64,000 bases of DNA from NCBI RefSeq assembly GCF_014203155.1, contig NZ_JACHIK010000005.1, forward strand, positions 124,001-188,000, written 5' to 3'. Origin of the DNA: Shinella fusca. Its GTDB lineage: Bacteria; Pseudomonadota; Alphaproteobacteria; Rhizobiales; Rhizobiaceae. Positions 29,510 to 41,845 of this stretch are shown here, in pieces. The first letter of the stretch is position 1. Every line of letters begins with the position of its first letter. Position numbers and translations under genes: made by a program. Below the pieces are notes generated by a model. It saw only the letters and a list, made by a program, of their open reading frames with translations, was not told the origin of the DNA and did not search any database.

Positions 29510-30438
29510 GCGCCCTTCGCCTTCGACGGATGGTGGTTCTCGATCCAGTGGCGGGCGATGTCGATGCGGCGCGGGATCCACACCTTCTCATGGCCCAGTA
29601 CGTAGTCGACGAAGCGGGCGAGCGCGGCGGCGCGGCCCGGGCGGCCGACGAGGCGGCAATGCAGGCCGATGTTCATCATCTTCGGGCTGCCTTCCGCACC
29701 TTCCTGATAGAGCACGTCGAAGGCGTCCTTCAGGTAGTTGAAGAACTGGTCGCCGGCATTGAAGCCCTGCGGGGTGGCGAAACGCATGTCGTTCGTTTCG
29801 AGCGTATAGGGGATGATGAGGAAGGGCTCGCCGTCGAGGCCGGGAACCCAGTACGGCAGGTCGTCGGCATAGGAATCGGAGGAATAGACGAAGCCGCCCT
29901 CCTCCATGACGAGCCGCAGCGTGTTGTCCGAGGGCTTGCCCTGGTACATGCCGAGCGGGTGCGAGCCGGTCAGTTCCTTGTGCAGGCGCACCGCCTCGCG
30001 GATGTGCTCGCGCTCCTTTTCCTCCGAATAGTCCTTGTATTCCAGCCAGCGGTAGCCGTGGCTGGCGATTTCCCAGCCGGCTTCCTTCATCGCGGCGACG
30101 GCCTCGGGGTTGCGCGCCATGGCGAGCGTCACGCCGTAGACCGTCGTGGTGACGTTGCGACTGGTGAACAGCCGGTGCAGGCGCCAGAAGCCGGCGCGCG
30201 AGCCGTATTCGTAGATCGATTCCATGTTGAGGTTGCGCTGGCCGTGCCAGGGCTGCGCGCCGACGATTTCCGACAGCAGGCATTCGGAGGCCGCGTCCCC
30301 GTCGAGGATGCAGCTCTCGCCGCCCTCCTCGTAGTTCACCACGAACTGCACGGCGATGTTGGCATCGCCCGGCCAGCGGACTTTCGGGGGGGTGCGGCCG
30401 TAACCGATCAGGTCGCGCGGATAGGTCTTCTCGCTCAT
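29506..30438 (-). CDS. puuE: Allantoinase PuuE
   Basis: A 310-aa metal-independent-type allantoinase of the polysaccharide-deacetylase fold, hydrolysing allantoin to allantoate; unrelated to AllB. Start at 30438 follows TCGAGG. Family landmarks: YPRDLIGYGRTPP at the N-terminus, NYEEGGE, EIASHGYRWLEY, GMYQGKPSDNT and IGLHCRLVGRPGRA. First gene of puuE-uraD-allA on the minus strand. Confidence 0.93.
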   Translation of the reverse strand: MSEKTYPRDLIGYGRTPPKVRWPGDANIAVQFVVNYEEGGESCILDGDAASECLLSEIVGAQPWHGQRNLNMESIYEYGSRAGFWRLHRLFTSRNVTTTVYGVTLAMARNPEAVAAMKEAGWEIASHGYRWLEYKDYSEEKEREHIREAVRLHKELTGSHPLGMYQGKPSDNTLRLVMEEGGFVYSSDSYADDLPYWVPGLDGEPFLIIPYTLETNDMRFATPQGFNAGDQFFNYLKDAFDVLYQEGAEGSPKMMNIGLHCRLVGRPGRAAALARFVDYVLGHEKVWIPRRIDIARHWIENHHPSKAKGA

Positions 30439-30566
30439 TCGATCACCTCGAAAAGGGGGCGCAACCCGCGGCTTTTCCGGCCGGAAAGCCGTTGCGGAAC
30501 GCCATGCAGGGGAACCAATAGCCCCTCCCGCCGTTTCCTGTCCATTACAACCGAGGAGAAACACCT

Positions 30567-30941
30567 ATGGTCATGCAGGACGCAAACATTCGCGAAACCC
30601 AGGATCTCATCGCCAGCGACAAGGTCGAAGGCACCAGCGTCTACGGCGCGGATGGCAAGCATATCGGCTCGGTCGAACGGCTGATTCTCGACAAGCGCAG
30701 CGGCCGCGTCTCCTATGCCGTCCTCTCCTTCGGCGGCTTCCTCGGCCTCGGCCAAGACCACTATCCGCTGCCCTGGGCCAAGCTCAACTACGACGAAGGC
30801 CTCGGCGGCTATCGCGTCGACGTCACGAAGGAGCAGGTGGAAAACGCCCCGCATTACGAGAGCGATGCGGAATACGAGTGGAACCGCCGCAACGGCAAGG
30901 TCATCAGCGACTATTACGGCGTTCCGCCCTACTGGATGTGA
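30567..30941 (+). CDS. PRC-barrel domain protein
   Basis: A 124-aa soluble protein with one PRC barrel (about residues 12-85: ASDKVEGTSVYGADGKHIGSVERL type strands, SYAVLSFGGFLGLGQDHYPLPW). PRC barrels occur in photosynthetic reaction centre H subunits and RimM, and free-standing versions are common, often stress-induced, in Rhizobiales. The tail YEWNRRNGKVISDYYGVPPYW is typical of these. Function unknown. Divergent from puuE. Confidence 0.83.
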   Translation: MVMQDANIRETQDLIASDKVEGTSVYGADGKHIGSVERLILDKRSGRVSYAVLSFGGFLGLGQDHYPLPWAKLNYDEGLGGYRVDVTKEQVENAPHYESDAEYEWNRRNGKVISDYYGVPPYWM

Positions 30942-30948
30942 CCCGGTA

Positions 30949-32127
30949 TCAGAGCCGGCCCGCTTCCTCGAAATGGGCCGCGACGGTGAAGGAGGGCGGT
31001 ACGCCGGGCGTGCCGCCCTCGATTTCGTCCAGCACCGCGCGGGCGAGCGCATGGGCAAGGCCGAAGCTCACCTTGAACCCGCCCGTCATCAGGCTGACGG
31101 CCGGGTGATCGGGGTGGCGGCCCACCATCGGCTCGCGGCCGATGGCCTTGGGACGCAGGCCCGCCCAGCGCTCGACGACCGGCGCATCCGCCAGCACCGG
31201 CGCCATCTGCCGCGCCTTCTCAAGCAGGGTTTCGAGGAGATCGTCCGTGCCCACCGGATCGGCGAAGCTGTTCTCGCTCGTGCTGCCAACAGCGACGATG
31301 CCGTCCTCGTGCGGAACGATGTAGAGCCCGTCGGCGAAGATCACCGGCAGCGCCGGGTCGATCGCCGCCCGCAGCAGCGCCGCCTGCCCCTTCACCGCAG
31401 AACCGACCGGCTTTGCAAGCGGCGGGTTCAGCGGTGCAAGCAGCCCGAAGGTCTCGACGCCCGCCGCCAGCACGCAATGGCCGAAGGCTAACGTGCCGCC
31501 GTCGTCGAGACGCGCGAGACCGGCCGCCGGATCGAGGCCGGCAAGGCCGTTGCCCTCCTCGACTGTCGCATTCGGCAGGCGGTCGAGCGCGGCGCGGAGC
31601 GCGGCAAGCAATGCGCGCGGAGAAATCCGCGCGGAAAGATGGTCGTGGACGAGGCCACAGCCCATCGCGGCGGCATCGGGCCAGCCGGGGACGGGCGCGG
31701 CATCCAGCACCTCGAAGGCGAAGGCGCGATCCGGCGTCGCCCAGACGTCCAGAGCATCGCGGGCGTGGCCGAGCGCGATGTCGCGGTTATGCGGCTTCGG
31801 CAGCGGAATGAGGCGGCCGGAGCGGCGATAGCCGGCCGAAAGGCCCGTCCCGGCCTCCAGCGCGGCAACCTCCGCCTCCAGCGAGACGAGGGACTCGAAC
31901 TGGAAGGCCTTCTTGGCGTTCCAGCGGTCGGGAAGATGCGGCATCAGCGCGCCCAGCATGCCGCCGCTCGCGCCCGCGCCGATGGCCCTGCGCTCGACGA
32001 GCCGGACGGAAAGCCCCTTGCGGGCGGCGAAGAGCGCAGTCCACAGGCCCATGACGCCGCCGCCGGCGACGATGAGGTCCACGGCCGGTTGACCGGCCGG
32101 CTTACCGCGATTATCGGCTACTGCCAT
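30949..32127 (-). CDS. FAD-dependent oxidoreductase (DAO family), possible MnmC(o)-like partner
   Basis: A 392-aa D-amino-acid-oxidase-fold flavoprotein. The dinucleotide site DLIVAGGGVMGLWTALFAA follows 16 residues of leader; the C-terminal part has GLRPKAIGREPMVG and MTGGFKVSFGLA typical of DAO/ThiO/MnmC oxidase domains. It is head-to-head with mnmD, and in E. coli these two activities are fused as MnmC. That makes a tRNA cmnm5U34 oxidase role plausible; a glycine/sarcosine oxidase is the alternative. Its ATG shares the CATG at 32125-32128 with the mnmD ATG. Confidence 0.75.
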   Translation of the reverse strand: MAVADNRGKPAGQPAVDLIVAGGGVMGLWTALFAARKGLSVRLVERRAIGAGASGGMLGALMPHLPDRWNAKKAFQFESLVSLEAEVAALEAGTGLSAGYRRSGRLIPLPKPHNRDIALGHARDALDVWATPDRAFAFEVLDAAPVPGWPDAAAMGCGLVHDHLSARISPRALLAALRAALDRLPNATVEEGNGLAGLDPAAGLARLDDGGTLAFGHCVLAAGVETFGLLAPLNPPLAKPVGSAVKGQAALLRAAIDPALPVIFADGLYIVPHEDGIVAVGSTSENSFADPVGTDDLLETLLEKARQMAPVLADAPVVERWAGLRPKAIGREPMVGRHPDHPAVSLMTGGFKVSFGLAHALARAVLDEIEGGTPGVPPSFTVAAHFEEAGRL

Positions 32128-32848
32128 GGCTGACCACGATCCCGAAAACGAACGCCGGACCGAAACGGTCCTCGACTGGCACGAGGGCGATATGCCCTAT
32201 TCCCGCGCCTTTGACGATCACTTTTATTGTCGCAGCGACGGCCGGCTGGAATGCGGCCACGTCTTCCTTGCGGGCAACGGCCTGCCGCAGCGCTGGCAGC
32301 ATCCCGGGCCTTTCCGCATCGGCGAGCTCGGCTTCGGCACCGGCCTCAATTTCTGCGAGACCTGGCGGCAATGGCGCGAAAGCGCACCGGCGGGCGCCAG
32401 CCTCTCCTTCACCTCCTTCGAGCGTTTTCCGATGGCGCGGGGCGATATCGCCCGGGCGCTTTCCCACTGGCCGGAGATCGAGCGCGAGCGCGCCCTCCTC
32501 ACCGAAGAATGGCCGGATGCGCCGGAGGGCCGCGTGGAGATCGATCTTGAACCGGGCGTCCGCCTCACCGTCGTCATCGGCGCGGCGCTGGAAAGCCTCG
32601 GCCGGGAAAAGACGCCCTTCGACGCCTGGTATCTCGACGGCTTCGCGCCGTCGCGCAATCCGGACATGTGGTCGGCGGAGCTGATGGCGGAAGTCTTCCG
32701 CCTCACCGTTCCCGGCGGGCGGTTCGGCACCTATGCCGCGGCCGGCTTCGTGCGGCGCAACCTTGCGGGCGCGGGCTTTGCCGTGGAGCGGCGCCCCGGC
32801 TTTGCCGGAAAGCGCGAAATGCTGTGCGGGGAAAAGCCGGCCGCCTGA
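32126..32848 (+). CDS. mnmD: tRNA (mnm5s2U34) methyltransferase MnmD
   Basis: A 240-aa SAM-dependent methyltransferase equivalent to the N-terminal half of E. coli MnmC; it completes the mnm5 group at wobble uridine of certain tRNAs. Visible features: LDWHEGDMPYSRAFDDHFYC, the SAM motif RIGELGFGTGLNFCETW, and the catalytic DAWYLDGFAPSRNPDMW. Nothing resembling an oxidase domain follows, so it is the free-standing form. Start codon overlaps that of the divergent flavoprotein gene; no strong Shine-Dalgarno is seen for either. Confidence 0.9.
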   Translation: MADHDPENERRTETVLDWHEGDMPYSRAFDDHFYCRSDGRLECGHVFLAGNGLPQRWQHPGPFRIGELGFGTGLNFCETWRQWRESAPAGASLSFTSFERFPMARGDIARALSHWPEIERERALLTEEWPDAPEGRVEIDLEPGVRLTVVIGAALESLGREKTPFDAWYLDGFAPSRNPDMWSAELMAEVFRLTVPGGRFGTYAAAGFVRRNLAGAGFAVERRPGFAGKREMLCGEKPAA

Positions 32849-32852
32849 ACGC

Positions 32853-36503
<3,651 letters not shown>

Positions 36504-36717
36504 GCCTGGCGCTCCCGAAGCGGCAAGGAAGAAGGGTTTCGTACCACTCGGGGAGTATCACCAATCCTTGAACGGATGGTTAACCGATCGTTGCCAAAGG
36601 TCGGGGCAGCCGGCCCCGCCTTATCCACGAGGGCACTTCGCTGTCGCAAATGGCGGGGGCATCGCGGCCCGGGATATGCGACAAGGCGGAGAGGCAAACC
36701 GACCGGGGCTGCGCTGC

Positions 36718-38319
36718 ATGGGTGACGTGATCAAGCTCGAAAATCACCTCGAACAACCGGAGACGGCGGCAGGCGATCCGCCCGTCGAGCGGCGCCGGCG
36801 AAGCGGCGGACGCAGCGCCGAACGGACCCGCCGACCCCCCGCCGCCACGAAATACCTCAACCTCGTCAACACGACCGCGAAATCCGCCGTCCTCTCCGAG
36901 GATGCGCTGGAGGCCGTGCACGAGGCCTCGCTGACGATCCTCGAAGAGATCGGCATGGACATCATCCTGCCGGAGGCGCGCGAGCGCATGAAGGCGGCCG
37001 GCGCCGAGGTGACGCCGGGCACGGACCGCGTGCGCTTCGACCGCGGCCTCGTCATGGAGATGATGGCCTCTGTCCCCTCTTCCTTCACCATGCATGCCCG
37101 CAACCCGCTGCGGAACGTCGAGATCGGCGGCAACAACCTCGTCTTCGCGCAGGTTGCCTCCGCGCCCTTCGTGGCGGACCGCGAGGGCGGCCGGCGCGCC
37201 GGCAACCAGGAGGACTTCCGCAAGCTCGTCAAGCTCGCCCAGTCCTACGACATCATCCACACGACGGGCGGCTATCCCGTCGAGCCGGTCGACATCCACG
37301 CCTCCGTCCGCCATCTCGACTGCCTGTCGGACATGGTGAAGCTGACGGACAAGGTCTTCCACGTCTATTCGCTCGGCCGGCAGCGCAACCTCGACGGCAT
37401 CGAGATCGCCCGCATCGGCCGCGGCATCTCCATGGAGGAGATGGAGCGCGAACCCTCGCTCTTCACCATCATCAACACCTCCTCGCCGCTGCGCCTCGAC
37501 GGGCCGATGCTGCAGGGCATCATCGAGATGTCGTCGCGCAACCAGGTGGTCGTCGTCACGCCCTTCACGCTGGCCGGCGCCATGGCGCCGGTGACGATCG
37601 CCGGCGCGCTCGTGCAGCAGAACGCCGAGGCGCTCGCCGGCATCGCCTTCACGCAGATGGTCAGGAAAGGCGCGCCGGTCATGTATGGCGGCTTCACCTC
37701 GAACGTCGACATGAAGACGGGCGCGCCCGCCTTCGGCACGCCGGAATACATGAAGGCGGTGATCGCCGGCGGCCAGCTCGCCCGCAAGTACAACATCCCC
37801 TACCGCACCTCGAACACCAACGCCTCCAACACGCTGGACGCACAGGCCGCCTACGAATCGGCCTTCTCGCTCTGGGCGCTGACGCAGGGCGGCGGCAACT
37901 TCATCATGCACTCGGCCGGCTGGAGCGAGGGCGGGCTGACGGCCTCCTTCGAGAAATTCATCCTCGACGTCGACATGCTGCAGATGGTGGCGGAATACCT
38001 GACGCCGCTCGACGTCAGCGCGGATGCGCTCGGCCTCGATGCCGTGCGCGACGTCGGCCCGGGCGGGCATTTCTTCGGCACGCCGCACACGCTCGCCCGC
38101 TACGAGACGGCCTTCTATTCGCCGATCCTCTCCGACTGGCGCAATTTCGAGACATGGACAGAGGCTGGCCGGCCCACCACCTACGACCACGCCAACCGCA
38201 TCTTCAGGGAAAAGCTCGACGCCTACGAGAGGCCGCCGCTCGACCCGGCGATCGAGGACGAACTGGACGCGTTCGTCGCCCGGCGCAAGGAAGAGGGCGG
38301 CGTCCCGACCGACTTCTAG
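36718..38319 (+). CDS. MttB-family (non-pyrrolysine) methyltransferase
   Basis: A 533-aa member of the trimethylamine methyltransferase superfamily. The frame has no internal amber codon, so it is the non-pyrrolysine type, of which MtgB demethylates glycine betaine by passing methyl to a corrinoid protein. Core segments include LGRQRNLDGIEIARIGRG, NTSSPLRLDGPMLQGIIEM and GAPVMYGGFTSNVDMKTGAPAFGTPE. The start at 36718 (MGDVIKLENHL) is a choice among several; upstream codons look non-coding. No corrinoid protein gene adjoins it. A link to choline/betaine use is attractive but unproven. Confidence 0.82.
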   Translation: MGDVIKLENHLEQPETAAGDPPVERRRRSGGRSAERTRRPPAATKYLNLVNTTAKSAVLSEDALEAVHEASLTILEEIGMDIILPEARERMKAAGAEVTPGTDRVRFDRGLVMEMMASVPSSFTMHARNPLRNVEIGGNNLVFAQVASAPFVADREGGRRAGNQEDFRKLVKLAQSYDIIHTTGGYPVEPVDIHASVRHLDCLSDMVKLTDKVFHVYSLGRQRNLDGIEIARIGRGISMEEMEREPSLFTIINTSSPLRLDGPMLQGIIEMSSRNQVVVVTPFTLAGAMAPVTIAGALVQQNAEALAGIAFTQMVRKGAPVMYGGFTSNVDMKTGAPAFGTPEYMKAVIAGGQLARKYNIPYRTSNTNASNTLDAQAAYESAFSLWALTQGGGNFIMHSAGWSEGGLTASFEKFILDVDMLQMVAEYLTPLDVSADALGLDAVRDVGPGGHFFGTPHTLARYETAFYSPILSDWRNFETWTEAGRPTTYDHANRIFREKLDAYERPPLDPAIEDELDAFVARRKEEGGVPTDF

Positions 38320-38329
38320 AGCGTCTTGT

Positions 38330-38355
38330 CTGCGCCCGGACGGTTCCGGACGCAG
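38330..38355. terminator. Bidirectional hairpin between convergent genes
   Basis: CTGCGCCCGGA (38330-38340) pairs with TCCGGACGCAG (38345-38355) with one mismatch and a 4-nt loop, in the 42-bp gap between the MttB-family gene and the convergent attachment-type gene. No T run, so terminator function is only likely. Confidence 0.5.
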
Positions 38356-38361
38356 GATGCC

Positions 38362-38814
38362 CTAGGCGTCGAACATGATCGAGCGGACGGAGGAAATCAG
38401 CTTGTCCGTCGGCAGGTTGGAGAAGTTCTTGTCGATCTCGGCCGTCGTCAGCGTCCGGGTCTTTTCGGAGAGCTTGTTGCGCAGGTCGCCGAGCGTCTGC
38501 GGCGCGGCGCAGACGACGAGCCGGTCGAAGGCGCCCTCGGCGGCGTAGTCATCGAGGCGGCTGGCGACTTCCGCGGTGAACTTCTGCTGCTCCTCCCGCA
38601 CGGGATCGCTCGAATATTCCATGGCGGACCGGCCGGGACCGACGGAGGAATGACTGCGGCCGGGCTTGTCGGCCATGATGTCCTGCACCTTCTTCGGCTC
38701 CCAGCGAAAAACCTCCTGCTCCGGGCTCTGCTGGCCATCCTTCATCAGGTTCACCCCCTTGAGCAGGCGGGCCTGGTTGCCGTCGGCGGCGAGAATCCAA
38801 GTCGTAGCGGTCAT
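38362..38814 (-). CDS. Host-attachment-type protein (baeRF-like domain)
   Basis: A 150-aa protein of the family annotated as required for attachment to host cells, first linked to Agrobacterium. MTATTWILAADGNQARLL at the N-terminus and FDRLVVCAAPQTLGDLRNKLS in the C-terminal half are the family marks. The fold is related to archaeo-eukaryotic release factor (baeRF) domains, so a ribosome- or nucleotide-linked role is as likely as direct adhesion; there is no signal peptide. Residues 50-75 (HSSVGPGRSAMEYSSD) form a Ser/Gly linker. Confidence 0.82.
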   Translation of the reverse strand: MTATTWILAADGNQARLLKGVNLMKDGQQSPEQEVFRWEPKKVQDIMADKPGRSHSSVGPGRSAMEYSSDPVREEQQKFTAEVASRLDDYAAEGAFDRLVVCAAPQTLGDLRNKLSEKTRTLTTAEIDKNFSNLPTDKLISSVRSIMFDA

Positions 38815-39234
38815 TTTTCACTCCCGTAGCGAAGGTTCGTGGATAGCAGCGGAGCTGCCGTGACAGCATCCGACAGGATTGTGGCAGGATGCGTATCGGC
38901 CCAACGCGGCGGCCCAATTCATGTTCCCCGCCAGGCCCGCCGTTTCGCACCTGCGAAAGTAGCGCTTGACTTTTGGCCGCAAAACAACGACATGAGCGGC
39001 AAGCGTCGCCCTTCGGCCGCCGCGTGAGCGAGCCCAGCGATTTCCCTGAACCGGGATGCTAAGAAGGACAAGCGCAAGAGAACGATCCGCCTCCCATTTG
39101 CGGATGACTGCGCAGACGATAGCCAACCCAACCCACAAGTTCCCAATTCACGCGGGGTTCTTGACGCCAGACGAAACCGGAAGCGCATGGTGCGTTCCGG
39201 GCAATCGCGTTTGGCGCCCCGAAAGGTATTTGAC
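38815..39234. other. Intergenic region upstream of rhlE
   Basis: About 420 bp without a convincing gene. A 60-codon frame from the ATG at 39056 ends TGA at 39236-39238, overlapping the TTG start of rhlE, but it has no ribosome site or recognisable sequence. A CTTGAC hexamer at 38965 is a possible -35 box. A long untranslated leader, as seen for cold-responsive DEAD-box helicase genes, is possible. Confidence 0.4.
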
Positions 39235-40638
39235 TTGACCACTTTCCACGACCTCGGCCTCTCGAAGACCATCGTCGCCACCCTTTCCGCGCTCGGCTTC
39301 GAAAAAGCGACCCCGATCCAGGAAAAAGCCATTCCCCTCGTCCTCGAAGGCTCGGACCTGATCGGCCTTGCCCAGACCGGCACCGGCAAGACGGCCGCCT
39401 TCGGCCTGCCGATGATCGAGAAGCTTCTGGAAGAGGCCCGCCGCCCCGACCCGCGCAACATCCGCGCCCTCATCCTCGCCCCCACCCGCGAACTCGTGAA
39501 CCAGATCGCCGACAACCTGCGCGACTTCGTGAAAAAGACGCCGCTGCGCGTCGTCACCGTCGTCGGCGGCGCCTCCATCAACAAGCAGTCGGAAATGCTC
39601 AACCGCGGCACCGACATCCTCGTCGCCACCCCCGGACGTCTGCTCGACCTCGTCGCCCGCAAGGCCGTGACGCTGACGCAGGCCCGCTACCTCGTGCTCG
39701 ACGAGGCCGACCAGATGCTCGACCTCGGCTTCATTCACGACCTGCGCAAGATTTCCAAGATGGTGCCGAAGAACCGCCAGACGCTGCTCTTCTCGGCCAC
39801 CATGCCCAAGCTGATCTCCGAGCTTGCCGGCGAGTATCTGGTCAACCCGAAGAAGGTGGAAGTCACCCCGCCCGGCAAGGCCGCCGACAAGGTGGAACAG
39901 TATGTCCACCACGTTCCCGGCAAGGACCAGAAGGCGCAGATCCTGCGCAAGACGCTTTCGGAAAACCCGGACGGCCTGTCGCTCGTCTTCTCGCGCACCA
40001 AGCACGGCGCCGAGAAGCTGATGAAGCACCTCGACCATATCGGCTTCAAGGCCGCCTCGATCCACGGCAACAAGAGCCAGGGCCAGCGTGAGCGCGCCCT
40101 CAAGGCCTTCCGGGACGGCGAGATCCGCGTGCTCGTGGCCACCGACGTCGCCGCCCGCGGCATCGACATTCCCGGCGTCACCCACGTCTACAACTACGAC
40201 CTGCCGGAAGTGCCGGACGCCTATGTCCACCGCATCGGCCGCACGGCCCGCAACGGCCGCGACGGCATCGCTATCGCCTTCTGCACGCCGGACGAGGCGC
40301 ACCTCTTGCGCGACATCGAAAAGCTGATGGGCATCCAGATCACCGTCGCCAGCGGCGAGCCCCCGGCGGTCGTGACCGCCGGCCCCGGCGGCAAGTCGCG
40401 CAAGGGCCGTGGCGGCCAGCGCTCCGGCAACAGCCGCGCCGCACAGCGTCCGCAGCGCCAGCCCTTCGGCGACGGTGCACAGGCCGAAGCCGGCGGCGCC
40501 AAGCGCCCGGGCGGCCGCCCGCCGCAGAAGCAGGGCGAGCGCCAGAACCGCAACCACGGCGGCGGCAACGGCCAGGGCCGCCCGCAGCACCGCGGCAAGC
40601 CGCGCCGCGCGGAAGGCCAGCGCCGCGAACAGGCGTGA
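39235..40638 (+). CDS. rhlE: DEAD-box RNA helicase RhlE-like
   Basis: ATP-dependent RNA helicase of about 467 aa. Motifs in order: Q motif FEKATPIQEKAIP, motif I AQTGTGKT, Ia PTRELVNQI, Ib TPGRLLD, II DEAD, III SATMP, IV LVFSRTKHGAEKL, V TDVAARGIDIPG, VI HRIGRTARNG. The last 95 residues are a disordered Arg/Gly/Gln-rich RNA-binding tail. TTG at 39235 behind GAAAGG is preferred because it gives LTTFHDLGLS, the family start; ATG at 39187 is the alternative. Roles are ribosome assembly and mRNA turnover, especially in the cold. Confidence 0.92.
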   Translation: MTTFHDLGLSKTIVATLSALGFEKATPIQEKAIPLVLEGSDLIGLAQTGTGKTAAFGLPMIEKLLEEARRPDPRNIRALILAPTRELVNQIADNLRDFVKKTPLRVVTVVGGASINKQSEMLNRGTDILVATPGRLLDLVARKAVTLTQARYLVLDEADQMLDLGFIHDLRKISKMVPKNRQTLLFSATMPKLISELAGEYLVNPKKVEVTPPGKAADKVEQYVHHVPGKDQKAQILRKTLSENPDGLSLVFSRTKHGAEKLMKHLDHIGFKAASIHGNKSQGQRERALKAFRDGEIRVLVATDVAARGIDIPGVTHVYNYDLPEVPDAYVHRIGRTARNGRDGIAIAFCTPDEAHLLRDIEKLMGIQITVASGEPPAVVTAGPGGKSRKGRGGQRSGNSRAAQRPQRQPFGDGAQAEAGGAKRPGGRPPQKQGERQNRNHGGGNGQGRPQHRGKPRRAEGQRREQA

Positions 40639-40660
40639 GCCGACGCATCATGGATAAAGA

Positions 40661-40687
40661 AACGGCGGGCTTCGGCCCGCCGTTTTC
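40661..40687 (+). terminator. Rho-independent terminator of rhlE
   Basis: AACGGCGGGC-TTCG-GCCCGCCGTT, a perfect 10-bp stem with a stable UUCG tetraloop followed by T-rich sequence, 22 bases after the rhlE stop. Confidence 0.92.
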
Positions 40688-40714
40688 GTTTGTGCCACAC
40701 CCACCGAGCGCCAA

Positions 40715-41599
40715 CTACTCCGCCGGCGCGACGTCCTTGCGGTTGGTGAGGTACACCCCGGCCACCACGATCGCCGTGCCGAGGATCATCGGCACCGTCA
40801 GTTCCTCGCCGAAGATGGCGGCGGCCTGCAGGGCGGCGATGGGCGGGACGAGGTAGATGAGCGAGGCGGCGCGCGAGACCTGCCCGCGGCGGATGAGGTA
40901 GAGCAGCAGCAGGATCGCCCCCATCGATATGCCGAGCACCGACCAGGCGAGCAGCGCAAGGAAGGCAAGGCCGAAATCGACATGCAGGCTTTCCAGCCCC
41001 AGCGCGAAGGGGAAGGTGACGGCGAGCGCGCCGATATATTGCAGGGTGGCGATGGCGCGGATATCGCCCTTCTGCAGGTGCTGCTTCTGGTAGATCGTGC
41101 CGTAGGTCACGGCGGCCATGCCCAGCATGTTGACGACGATGGCGGAGGCCGGCATCTCCGCCGCCTCCGCGCCGAAGAACTTCGGCAGCACGGCGAGCAG
41201 CACCCCGAGGAAGCCGAGCCCGAGCCCGAGTTTCTGCCGCAGGCTCAGCCGCTCGCCGATGACGAAGGGTGCGGCAAGCGCCGTCATCAGCGGCTGGAGC
41301 GCGGCGATGATGGAGGAGAGCGCCGCCGGCACGCCCTCGCCGATCGCCCACCAGACCGCGCCGAGATAGAGCCCGTGCAGGAAGGCGCCGGAGACGAGCG
41401 CATGGAGCACGGTGCGCCCGTCGCGCGGCCAGGAAACGCCGGAGGCGAGACACAATCCTCCAAAGAGCACCGCCGCCGTGAAATAGCGGATGGAAAGGAA
41501 GGTCAGCGGCTCGGAGACGATGGCGCCGAACTTGGCGACGACCCAGCCGGTCGACCAGAGCAGGACGAAGATGGCCGGGGCCAGGCGATCGAGGGTCAT
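40715..41599 (-). CDS. EamA/DMT-family transporter
   Basis: A 294-aa membrane protein with ten predicted helices in two EamA repeats (about 5-135 and 150-285). Start at 41599 (MTLDRLAPAIFVLLWSTGWVVAK) follows GGAAG. Typical DMT landmarks are FLSIRYFTAAVLF and the C-terminal PPIAALQAAAIFGE. Probably an exporter of amino acids or related metabolites; substrate not decidable. It converges on the rhlE terminator. Confidence 0.87.
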   Translation of the reverse strand: MTLDRLAPAIFVLLWSTGWVVAKFGAIVSEPLTFLSIRYFTAAVLFGGLCLASGVSWPRDGRTVLHALVSGAFLHGLYLGAVWWAIGEGVPAALSSIIAALQPLMTALAAPFVIGERLSLRQKLGLGLGFLGVLLAVLPKFFGAEAAEMPASAIVVNMLGMAAVTYGTIYQKQHLQKGDIRAIATLQYIGALAVTFPFALGLESLHVDFGLAFLALLAWSVLGISMGAILLLLYLIRRGQVSRAASLIYLVPPIAALQAAAIFGEELTVPMILGTAIVVAGVYLTNRKDVAPAE

Positions 41600-41845
41600 G
41601 GAGCTTCCGGAGGAGGACAATCGGTGCGGGAGCGATAGGCGGAGCGGCCGCAGGGGTCAAAGGAATTTCCTTGATGCTTAGGTTCAAGGAAAAGCGGTCC
41701 GATGCCTTTTCAGGCATATGCCCACGGACGCGGCAGCCCGCTGCAAAAGCCCGCGCCAACGCCTCCAAAGCGGTGTGAAATTTATTGAACGCTCATGGAG
41801 CATGGTTCTTGCATTGCCCGAGGCGTTGTACTCAAATGACGAAAA

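Noticed and set aside
36718-38319. Pyrrolysine-containing trimethylamine methyltransferase
   Set aside because: There is no in-frame amber codon in the gene, so it belongs to the non-pyrrolysine MttB group.
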